Positions 24,297 through 31,126 of a DNA stretch of 64,000 nt are shown here, in pieces. The translations under genes and the position numbers were made by a program. Origin of the DNA: a virus; the IMG/VR virus record IMGVR_UViG_3300035670_000075, positions 41,388 through 105,387 of that record, one strand, 5' to 3'. Numbering within the stretch: position 1 is the first letter of the stretch; every line of letters begins with the position of its first letter. The notes beneath the pieces were generated by a model. That model did not search any database and was not told the DNA's origin. It saw only the letters and a program-made list of their open reading frames with translations.

Positions 24297-25919
24297 CTAC
24301 CAATCCTCTTCTTCATATTCATCACCACCGACACCGCCAGTTACAGGTTCAAAGCCGTAATCTTCAAAACCAAGCCCAAGTTCCGACATGTACTTTAGCG
24401 CTTGCGTCATCGAATCAACTTGGTCTTTGAATTGACTCGACGGGAAATTCATCATTTCTTCCTCGAACAACGCCAGCCAAGGCGCATTTTCAGGCAGGAA
24501 AACATTTCCCGCGACGAACTGTGCGGAGATTGATTCTGCGCGCGCCAATTTATCTCCCTGCACATAAAACACGTTACCGCGTTCAACGCGGTTGTCGCTC
24601 GCCTTCTTTGCCACCGGCATCACCGGGACAATATTGAGTGACGGTCGCCGGTCTACACCGAGTTCGTTCAACATCAATCTCCATTCAGCCTCGCGCATTG
24701 AGCGCAGTTGCGAGATAAGTTCCGTCCCGTTTGCCTTGTCCTCAATTAAGATGGCGTCTGGCTTGAACGCATCGGCGCGGGTAATCACCGCCCGCAGCAA
24801 ATCAGAGAACTCGACGCGCTGCCGGTAAACGTCCAGTAGGTAATAGCCGTTGCGCGTTTTTGCCCACTCGGTACACACCGAATATGCGTTACCATCTTTT
24901 TTGCTTTTCGCCGTATCCCACGATGCAACACGCTGGATAATATCACCTATAGAGGATTGATTTCTATATCGCTTGATGTTTACCGCCTTAAATAATCCGC
25001 CACCACGCGGCACTGGACGCTGTTGATGCTGTGCGGCGTAGTTGTATGAACCGAGTTTTAGCTTCTGCCCGTCGATAAACTTGCGGTCGAAGCCGCGCTC
25101 CGGCCACAACAACTCGCCTTCCTGCGTGCGTGGGTCAATAAAGCCGAGCGGGTTGTGGATCATCACCTGCGGTTCGTACTCGGAGGGGATTTTTAGCACT
25201 ACCCAGTTATCCGGCGAGTTGTCCATGAGATATTGCGCAATATCGCGGGTATCGAGGCGCTGCATGATAAGTATTTTGGCGTGTTTTTGCGGGTTGTTGA
25301 TACTTGCTTCCCACGAATTGCGCCACCATTCCACGACATTATCAAAGTCGGCATTGCTGAGTTGACCGATTTTGCGCGAGTCCATGAGGTCGTCGGCAAC
25401 GTTGTAATCACCGCCGTTGCCAAGGATGCCAGAGCCTACCGAAGTGGCGTAGCGGAATCCGCTGTTGTCGTTTTCGTATTTTGACTTGGTATTCTGATCG
25501 CCTGTCAACACGAATTTGTCACCCCAGTAGCGTTGATACAGAGGTGACTGGATGATACGCCGCGAGTCAACGCTATCGCGCAAAGACAGACTGGCGCTGT
25601 GGCTGGCGTAGAGAAACTTGGAGGACGGTACTTTCGTCCACCACCAGGGCGTGAGGCACGCGGATGCCAGCAAAGACTTGGTGTGGCGGCGCGGGATGTT
25701 GATCATGAGGTTGGTAATCTCGAATCGCAGTGCGGCTTCGAGATGCTCACCCACAGCGTAGTGGTGCCAGTTCAACTGCAAGTCCTCGCCACGTACCGCT
25801 TGCCACATCACCCGCATGAACTCGACAAGACTGCGCTCAGCCAGTTCGCGAACGAGGATGTCGCGGTCGGTGCTGAGTAGTTTTTTGGCGAGCGGAGATA
25901 GTCTTGGTTGTTTTTGCAT
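24297..25919 (-). CDS. terL: Terminase large subunit
   Basis: 540 residues. The N-terminal ATPase has INIPRRHTKSLLAS as the Walker A-like adenine-binding loop and NVADDLMDSRK around Walker B. The C-terminal nuclease has ASWDTAKSKKDGNAYSVC, LIEDKANG and a final Asp/Ser segment near FKDQVDSMTQALKYM. These are typical of TerL with the RNase H-like domain (Terminase_6C). It cuts and pumps phage DNA into the procapsid. It is first gene of the late minus-strand operon, but its small subunit partner lies 15 kb away. Confidence 0.9.
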   Translation of the reverse strand: MQKQPRLSPLAKKLLSTDRDILVRELAERSLVEFMRVMWQAVRGEDLQLNWHHYAVGEHLEAALRFEITNLMINIPRRHTKSLLASACLTPWWWTKVPSSKFLYASHSASLSLRDSVDSRRIIQSPLYQRYWGDKFVLTGDQNTKSKYENDNSGFRYATSVGSGILGNGGDYNVADDLMDSRKIGQLSNADFDNVVEWWRNSWEASINNPQKHAKILIMQRLDTRDIAQYLMDNSPDNWVVLKIPSEYEPQVMIHNPLGFIDPRTQEGELLWPERGFDRKFIDGQKLKLGSYNYAAQHQQRPVPRGGGLFKAVNIKRYRNQSSIGDIIQRVASWDTAKSKKDGNAYSVCTEWAKTRNGYYLLDVYRQRVEFSDLLRAVITRADAFKPDAILIEDKANGTELISQLRSMREAEWRLMLNELGVDRRPSLNIVPVMPVAKKASDNRVERGNVFYVQGDKLARAESISAQFVAGNVFLPENAPWLALFEEEMMNFPSSQFKDQVDSMTQALKYMSELGLGFEDYGFEPVTGGVGGDEYEEEDW

Positions 25920-25926
25920 TGCTGTA

Positions 25927-25947
25927 GTTTACATTATTCGTGTAAAC
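25927..25947. promoter_or_regulatory. Operator-like inverted repeat GTTTACA-N7-TGTAAAC
   Basis: A perfect 7+7+7 palindrome lies 8 bases upstream of the terminase start and before the plus-strand early region. Half sites (GTTTACA) recur at 38410, 41601, 41612 and others. It is probably the binding site of a dimeric regulator that switches between late (left) and early (right) transcription. Confidence 0.5.
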
Positions 25948-25991
25948 GTATACTATTAACATACTCTTTGGCGATAAAAGAGCCTCCAATT

Positions 25992-26019
25992 AAGCCTGCC
26001 TCGCGGCGGGCTTTTTTTT
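25992..26019 (+). terminator. Intrinsic terminator or attenuator ahead of the early operon
   Basis: Stem GCCTGCC (25994-26000) with GGCGGGC (26005-26011), one G-T pair, 4-nt loop, followed by eight T. There is no gene before it on the plus strand since the divergent control region, so it may attenuate a leader transcript starting near 25950. Confidence 0.65.
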
Positions 26020-26127
26020 GCCTGTTGGTTGGTGATTTTTTGTTAACGAGGTATTTATTTCCTATAGGGAATGGTGTAAACTTGCTGTATACACAATCAA
26101 AAAGACAACTGCGAGGCTCTATATTCC

Positions 26128-26988
26128 ATGAGTTTTATAACTCCACCCATCAAAATCCAAGGACGCAAAACAGCCCTGCTTGGCGAGATAGCCAAGTCAA
26201 TGCCGCAGCGCATCGACGGCATCTACTACGAGCCTTTTCTTGGCTCCGCTGCGGTGGCGGTTAATTTTGCCAATCGCGCCAAACAGGGGGCGAGACTGTC
26301 TGATGCAAATATTTGCATTGCGGAGTTCTATCAAAGTCTAGTTTACGGGCGCGTGTCGCCAATGCACTTCGGTCAACACTTGCTGCACGAAGGCAAGGAG
26401 TTGGCAAGAATTGGCGAGAGGCATTACTACAGTGTACGCGAGCGGTTCAATAGCAACTGCAACGTCAACGAACTTGCGCTTGATTTGCTGTTCCTGAATC
26501 GCACCTGCTACAACGGATTGATGCGCTTCAATCGTAGTGGCGACTTCAATGTGCCGTTCTGCAAAAATCAAAACAGATTGTCAGCTAAGTTTTGCGCCAG
26601 CGTAGAACATTCTGCCGAACAAACGATGGCGGCTTTATCTGGAGGCGAGATTGAGCATTGCGACTGGGAGAATTCAATAAATACCGCTGGCAACGGCGAT
26701 TTTATATTCCTAGACCCACCGTATCTTGGGCTTGAGGCAAATTACATTGCGTCAGGCTGGAGCGAAAAAGACGAAAACGACTTGTACGCCTTCTGTCTCA
26801 ATACGCCAGCGAAATTCATGCTGACAACCTGGGCGGAAAAGCATGGCGGCAAGCCTGCGCGTAATGAGTTCTTCTACTCGCGGTGGGCGAAGAATTTCAA
26901 TGTTCGCGAAGTCGAGCACCAATATATCGTCGGCCCGAAAGCGATTAATCGCGGACGGGTTGTTGAGGCGATTGTTACTAACTACTAA
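26128..26988 (+). CDS. D12-class DNA adenine methyltransferase
   Basis: 286 residues. The SAM-binding segment YYEPFLGSAAVAVNF and the catalytic FLDPPYLGL identify a D12 (MethyltransfD12) N6-adenine methylase; the family usually methylates GATC-like sites. NRTCYNGLMRFNRSGDFNVP is also a family signature. It is first gene of the early plus-strand operon, next to the sliding clamp, and has no restriction partner, so it is probably a self-protection enzyme. Confidence 0.9.
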   Translation: MSFITPPIKIQGRKTALLGEIAKSMPQRIDGIYYEPFLGSAAVAVNFANRAKQGARLSDANICIAEFYQSLVYGRVSPMHFGQHLLHEGKELARIGERHYYSVRERFNSNCNVNELALDLLFLNRTCYNGLMRFNRSGDFNVPFCKNQNRLSAKFCASVEHSAEQTMAALSGGEIEHCDWENSINTAGNGDFIFLDPPYLGLEANYIASGWSEKDENDLYAFCLNTPAKFMLTTWAEKHGGKPARNEFFYSRWAKNFNVREVEHQYIVGPKAINRGRVVEAIVTNY

Positions 26989-26998
26989 CGAGTCAAAC

Positions 26999-28090
26999 AT
27001 GAAATTTACAATCGAAAATCACCTGTTACAAAAAGCCGTCCAAAGCGCAATGAGCGCGATTGAGCGCAAAACAACACTGCCAATTCTCGGCAATATCCTG
27101 CTCAAACTTGAAGGCGGCAAACTTACGTTATTCACCAGTAATAGCGAGCAAGAAGCATCGGTACTTATCGATGATGTTTACGGTGAAGATGGTGAAATCA
27201 CTGTTCCAGCAGAAAAGCTATTCAGCATTTTACGGAGCACAGACAAGCAATCTCATGTCGAGTTTAATCTGAGCGGCGTAAAAGCCAACCTGAAGATTGG
27301 ACGCAGCAAGTTTGTGTTGGCAACGCTGCCAGCGGATGATTACCCATCTGCCGATAGCGGTATTAAATGGCTGGCTGAGTTCGTAATTTCATCCGAGGCG
27401 TTGAAAGCTTGTATGAGCAGAGCGTCTTTCGCAATGGCGCAGCAAGACGTGCGGTACTATCTGAATGGGATGCTGTTTGAGTTGCGCGACAATTTGATGA
27501 CGTGCGTTGCCACGGACGGGCATCGCTTAGCGCTCGCTGGCGCTGATGTAGATAGTACGGCAGAAGTCAGTGTTATCATCCCGCGTAAGATGGTCACTGA
27601 ATTTGTCCGAGTAATTACTGGTGATACTGTGACCGTTCGCGTTTCCAGTAACCATATTCAATTCTCTGTCGGCAACACCACGTTCACCAGCAAGCTGATT
27701 GACGGCAACTTTCCTGATTATCATGGCGTTATTCAAGTTCCTCAGTCACGACCGCTAGTATGTGGTACGGATGCAATCAAATCAGCGCTGAGCCGGGTAA
27801 GCATCCTGTCCAGCGACAAATACAAAGGCGTGCGCTTTAACTTGACGGACGACTCAATCCAGCTTAGCTCCAACAATATTGAGCAAGAAGAAGCAGAAGA
27901 ATTTGTTGTGGTTGAGTACCGTGGCGATGAGATTGAGGTCGGCTTTAACGTCGGCTATCTGCTTGATGCACTCAATGCCGTCGAAACTGAAAAAGTGGAA
28001 ATGCACTTCGGCGACAGCAATAGTTCCATGCTGCTGATGCCTGAAGGTGATTACAGCGTTAAGTATGTCATTATGCCGATGCGGTTATGA
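26999..28090 (+). CDS. dnaN: DNA polymerase III beta subunit (sliding clamp)
   Basis: 363 residues from the ATG at 26999, close to the bacterial clamp length. MKFTIENHLLQKAVQ, KTTLPILGNILLK, VATDGHRLALA and the final YSVKYVIMPMRL are classic DnaN features. The clamp holds the replicative polymerase on DNA. Phages rarely carry a bacterial-type clamp; no polymerase gene is in view, so it probably recruits host Pol III. The longer upstream open frame is not a plausible start. Confidence 0.95.
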   Translation: MKFTIENHLLQKAVQSAMSAIERKTTLPILGNILLKLEGGKLTLFTSNSEQEASVLIDDVYGEDGEITVPAEKLFSILRSTDKQSHVEFNLSGVKANLKIGRSKFVLATLPADDYPSADSGIKWLAEFVISSEALKACMSRASFAMAQQDVRYYLNGMLFELRDNLMTCVATDGHRLALAGADVDSTAEVSVIIPRKMVTEFVRVITGDTVTVRVSSNHIQFSVGNTTFTSKLIDGNFPDYHGVIQVPQSRPLVCGTDAIKSALSRVSILSSDKYKGVRFNLTDDSIQLSSNNIEQEEAEEFVVVEYRGDEIEVGFNVGYLLDALNAVETEKVEMHFGDSNSSMLLMPEGDYSVKYVIMPMRL

Positions 28091-28091
28091 C

Positions 28092-29237
28092 ATGGTTTAT
28101 TACAATGAATTTGACCCCGAAGCTGCGCAATGGCTGCGTAATTTAATCGTCGCAGGGGTGATTCCGTGCGGCGATGTGGACGAGAGGAGTATTGTTGATG
28201 TCAGCCCAAATGACCTTGCCGGGTATGAGCAGTGTCACTTCTTTGCCGGAATTGGCGGATGGGCTTACGCGCTTAGGCTTGCAGGATGGGGAGATTCTAA
28301 CGTATGGACAGGAAGCCCGCCGTGCCAGCCTTTTAGCGCAGCAGGAAAAGGACTTGGCGCGCAAGACGAGCGCAACCTGTGGTACGCATTCTACCGCCTC
28401 ATCCGCGAGTGTAAACCTGCAACGCTCTTTGGAGAGCAGGTTGCGCAAGCAATTGGCTACGACTGGCTCGACACTGTATCGACTGACTTGGAACAAGAAG
28501 GTTACGCGGTCGGGGCGGCAGTATTGCCAGCTTGCAGCGTCGGCGCACCGCACAAACGCGAAAGACTGTGGTTCGTGGCCGACAACCAAAGTGCAGAATC
28601 AGAATGCACCTGGCGAGCACGGCAACGGTGGACAAGACCTTCAGACGGTGGCGGAATATACGAACTGGAGCACGCCGATAGTCAACGACGAGAAGATGAG
28701 TACGCATTGCAACGGCGGCACTCGCAAGGATGGAAGCAAGGCTATATTTCTGAAGCTTCCGGGAATGGCTTAACTCACGACTTGGCCGATAGCGGCAACC
28801 AGAGATTACAAGGGGGGGTATCAAAACGGCAGAATTCGCAACGACAAGTTATCGACAGACGCATTGGATATAACTGCTCAACTCACAATATGGCCGACAG
28901 CCAGATCGACGGATTACAAGATGGGCAAGACCGGAACTGGAGACGGGAGGGAGTTTGCGGACAATCTATGTCAGGCATCCTTGAAGACGGGTCTGACGGA
29001 CTCACTCGCGGATTCTGGAGTAATGCCGATTGGGTGTACTGCCGAGACGAAAAGTACCGCCCAATTGAACCCGGACTTAAGCCGTTGGCTCATGGGGTAT
29101 CCGGTAGAGTGGCTATTGGCAGCGCCGGTAAAACTTATTGGTACACGCGAAAATCAGCGCTCAAAGGATTCGGCAATGCCATCGTACCGCAAGTGGCTGC
29201 GGAATTTATTAAAGCATTCATGACGAGAGACGAATAA
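28092..29237 (+). CDS. DNA (cytosine-5) methyltransferase
   Basis: 381 residues; ATG at 28092, just past the clamp stop. Motifs are in order: I (FFAGIGGWAYAL), IV with catalytic Cys (GSPPCQPFSAAGKG), VIII (HKRERLWFV), a long variable target-recognition region, and X (FGNAIVPQVAAEF). It methylates cytosine at C5. From 28198 to 29223 the same DNA encodes a second protein in the +1 frame. The variable region is rich in Asn, Gln and Asp (LADSGNQRLQGG), probably because it is constrained by the other frame. Confidence 0.9.
   Translation: MVYYNEFDPEAAQWLRNLIVAGVIPCGDVDERSIVDVSPNDLAGYEQCHFFAGIGGWAYALRLAGWGDSNVWTGSPPCQPFSAAGKGLGAQDERNLWYAFYRLIRECKPATLFGEQVAQAIGYDWLDTVSTDLEQEGYAVGAAVLPACSVGAPHKRERLWFVADNQSAESECTWRARQRWTRPSDGGGIYELEHADSQRREDEYALQRRHSQGWKQGYISEASGNGLTHDLADSGNQRLQGGVSKRQNSQRQVIDRRIGYNCSTHNMADSQIDGLQDGQDRNWRREGVCGQSMSGILEDGSDGLTRGFWSNADWVYCRDEKYRPIEPGLKPLAHGVSGRVAIGSAGKTYWYTRKSALKGFGNAIVPQVAAEFIKAFMTRDE
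28198..28773 (+). CDS. Overlapping phage protein in second frame of the C5 methylase gene
   Basis: 191 residues fully inside the methylase gene in the +1 frame. Its ATG at 28198 has its own strong ribosome site (GAGGAG, 8 bases). The sequence (ASVNLQRSLESRLRKQL, GSTLYRLTWNKKVTRSGRQY, SWPTTKVQ) follows a protein family I recall as encoded beside or over C5 methylases in other phages. A TAA at 28771 ends it, yet the same frame stays open and family-like to 29223. Function unknown; a partner of the methylase is a guess. Confidence 0.65.
   Translation: MSAQMTLPGMSSVTSLPELADGLTRLGLQDGEILTYGQEARRASLLAQQEKDLARKTSATCGTHSTASSASVNLQRSLESRLRKQLATTGSTLYRLTWNKKVTRSGRQYCQLAASAHRTNAKDCGSWPTTKVQNQNAPGEHGNGGQDLQTVAEYTNWSTPIVNDEKMSTHCNGGTRKDGSKAIFLKLPGMA
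28774..29223 (+). pseudogene. Continuation of the overlapping protein after an in-frame TAA
   Basis: In the same frame as the preceding feature, 150 codons are open after the TAA. They encode TTWPIAATRDYKGGYQNGR, IWPTARSTDYKMGKTG and QLNPDLSRWLMGYPVEWLL. The repeated 'WP.a..RDYK.G' units and the 'LNP..SRWLMG.P.EW' ending are the expected C-terminal half of the same family. So either a nonsense change split the gene, the stop is read through, or this is a sequencing error. The overlapping methylase frame is intact. Confidence 0.55.
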
Positions 29238-29749
29238 TGAAAGAATCCCCAATCATCTTCTCACCCGCAATGATCGCCGCGCTGCTACGCGGCGACAAAC
29301 ACCAGACTCGCCGCCTGCGCAATATCAATGGCGATATTTTATGGGTGCGTGAATCGGTTTGGATTTACGGAAAGTGGGTAAGAAACGGTGTATCTCCAGA
29401 AGGTAGATATAAATTTAGCTTTAAGGTACACGAAAGCAAACAAGTCAGTTACGACACGCCGACAGGCGCACTGGCTGACAAGATGCTTGGTAATCTCGGC
29501 TGGAAGCATGTGCCGTCGATTCATATTCCGCGATGGGCTTCGCGGATTACATTGCACGTTTCAGAAAGAAGGATTGAACGCTTAAAAGAAATATCCGTTG
29601 CCGACGCTATTGCGGAAGGCATCGATAAAAACGCGGTAGACCCACGCCGCGAATTTGCGCATTTATGGGAACAAATTCACGGACTTGGCGCTTGGGCTGA
29701 AAACCCCGTGGTTCAAGTCATCACTTTCACTGTTAAAAAAGGAAATTAG
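29237..29749 (+). CDS. Phage ASCH/PUA-like small protein
   Basis: 170 residues. PIIFSPAMIAALLRGDKHQTRR, DILWVRESVWIY, SIHIPRWASRITLHVSERR and EGIDKNAVDPRREF follow a widespread phage protein with a PUA/ASCH-like fold that probably binds RNA or modified nucleotides. It begins at the methylase stop and is followed by ssb. The biochemical role is not established. Confidence 0.7.
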   Translation: MKESPIIFSPAMIAALLRGDKHQTRRLRNINGDILWVRESVWIYGKWVRNGVSPEGRYKFSFKVHESKQVSYDTPTGALADKMLGNLGWKHVPSIHIPRWASRITLHVSERRIERLKEISVADAIAEGIDKNAVDPRREFAHLWEQIHGLGAWAENPVVQVITFTVKKGN

Positions 29750-29750
29750 T

Positions 29751-30209
29751 ATGGCGCGCGGATTAAACAAAGTCATGCTCATCGGCAACTTGGGCGGCGA
29801 CCCTGATGTTCGCTCTAGCGCTGGCGGCATGACTATCGCCAAGTTTAGCTTGGCAACAAGCAGTTCACGCAAAGACCAGCAAACAGGTAATTGGATTGAA
29901 GAAACCGAATGGCACCGCGTCGCGCTGTTCGGCAGGCTAGCCGAGGTAGCACAGCAATACCTGCGCAAAGGCTCAAAAGTTTACATCGAAGGACGCATAA
30001 AAACGAATAAGTGGCAGGATCAGGACGGAAATGACCGCTATACCACTGAAGTTATCGGCAATGAAATGCAAATGCTTGATGGTCGTGGCAGTGGTGGCAG
30101 CAGTAGTCATCATGACGACCAAGCATATGAATCGCCGCAGCAACCAGAGCTGCAATCTCAGCAACCGCCTCCAGCGCCTAACGACTTCGACGACGACATT
30201 CCATTTTAA
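29751..30209 (+). CDS. ssb: Single-stranded DNA-binding protein
   Basis: 152 residues from the ATG at 29751 (AAAGGAAA upstream). ARGLNKVMLIGNLGGDPDVR, KFSLATSS, EWHRVALFGRLAEVAQQYL and VYIEGRIKTNKWQDQDG form the OB fold of bacterial SSB. A Gln/Pro-rich linker leads to the acidic tip NDFDDDIPF that recruits partner proteins. It protects single strands during phage replication. High confidence. Confidence 0.95.
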   Translation: MARGLNKVMLIGNLGGDPDVRSSAGGMTIAKFSLATSSSRKDQQTGNWIEETEWHRVALFGRLAEVAQQYLRKGSKVYIEGRIKTNKWQDQDGNDRYTTEVIGNEMQMLDGRGSGGSSSHHDDQAYESPQQPELQSQQPPPAPNDFDDDIPF

Positions 30210-30225
30210 GTTTAAGGAAACACCA

Positions 30226-30711
30226 ATGATCAAGCTTGATGTGAAGATAACCAACAAAGAGTTTTTCGCTGGACGAGACTTGCCAAACTACGCCACACCA
30301 GGCGCAGCGGCAATCGACCTGGTTGCGGCGATTGACAATAAGGTAGTCGTTCGCGGCGGAGCAGTTGAGATTATTCCAACTGGTATTGCCGTTGATATGA
30401 GTAAGCAAGGAACTGCTGACGAGGTTATGTCATTAGCCGCACTGATACTGCCGCGCTCAGGTATTGCCGTCAATCACGGTATCGTGCTCGGCAACTCGGT
30501 TGGGCTGGTTGATTCTGATTACCAAGGCGAAATCAAGGTGGCGGTATGGAACCGCAATATTCCAGGCAGCGGTGATTTTACGATCAACCCCGGCGACCGC
30601 ATCGCGCAAATGACATTTGTGCCAGTTGTGAGTGTGGCACTGAACGTGGTGGACGAGTTCGACTCACAGACGCTTCGCGGTGGCGGTGGGTTTGGGCATA
30701 CAGGGGTTTGA
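30226..30711 (+). CDS. dut: dUTP diphosphatase (dUTPase)
   Basis: 161 residues from the ATG at 30226 (AAGGAAA upstream). The five trimeric-dUTPase motifs are seen: AAIDLVAA, PRSGIAV, GLVDSDYQGEI, GDRIAQM and RGGGGFGHTG. It hydrolyses dUTP to dUMP, keeping uracil out of DNA and feeding ThyA, which is encoded further along with dCTP deaminase. Confidence 0.95.
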   Translation: MIKLDVKITNKEFFAGRDLPNYATPGAAAIDLVAAIDNKVVVRGGAVEIIPTGIAVDMSKQGTADEVMSLAALILPRSGIAVNHGIVLGNSVGLVDSDYQGEIKVAVWNRNIPGSGDFTINPGDRIAQMTFVPVVSVALNVVDEFDSQTLRGGGGFGHTGV

Positions 30712-30712
30712 T

Positions 30713-31126
30713 ATGACACAAAAACTCACTCTCGGTGATGTAACCGTACCTAAAGACTGGATGCTGACAACAGACAAGAAATGCCTATCAAGTGGTCTGT
30801 CAGCATATTACTCAGCAATGAGCCACTTGTACGATGCTGAAAATGATGACAACAAGGAAAGAAGCCAATACAAGTACGCGATGGCATTGTCGAGCTTTAG
30901 CCGCTGCTTTGGTTATCTATCAAGATTCGAGGTGAACGTCATACCTGAAGAGCTTGATGCCAGCGACGAAAACCCGTTTTCTTATCTTAAAGTTGGCGAA
31001 ATGAAAACATTATGCGAACAATTTGATGCTGTGCTGTCAACGTACATTGCACCGGCATCGAAAGCGGTAATGCGCAAAAAATCCACAACCCAAAAAGGAA
31101 AGCACAATGCAAAGACCGGAAATTGA
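30713..31126 (+). CDS. Phage protein of unknown function
   Basis: 137 residues; the ATG lies at the dut stop and the end overlaps the reductase gene by 20 bases. Helical, with KKCLSSGLSAYYSAMSHLYD, AMALSSFSRCFGYLSRFEV and a basic tail. No motif is recognised. Its place between dUTPase and ribonucleotide reductase suggests a replication or nucleotide role. Confidence 0.55.
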   Translation: MTQKLTLGDVTVPKDWMLTTDKKCLSSGLSAYYSAMSHLYDAENDDNKERSQYKYAMALSSFSRCFGYLSRFEVNVIPEELDASDENPFSYLKVGEMKTLCEQFDAVLSTYIAPASKAVMRKKSTTQKGKHNAKTGN

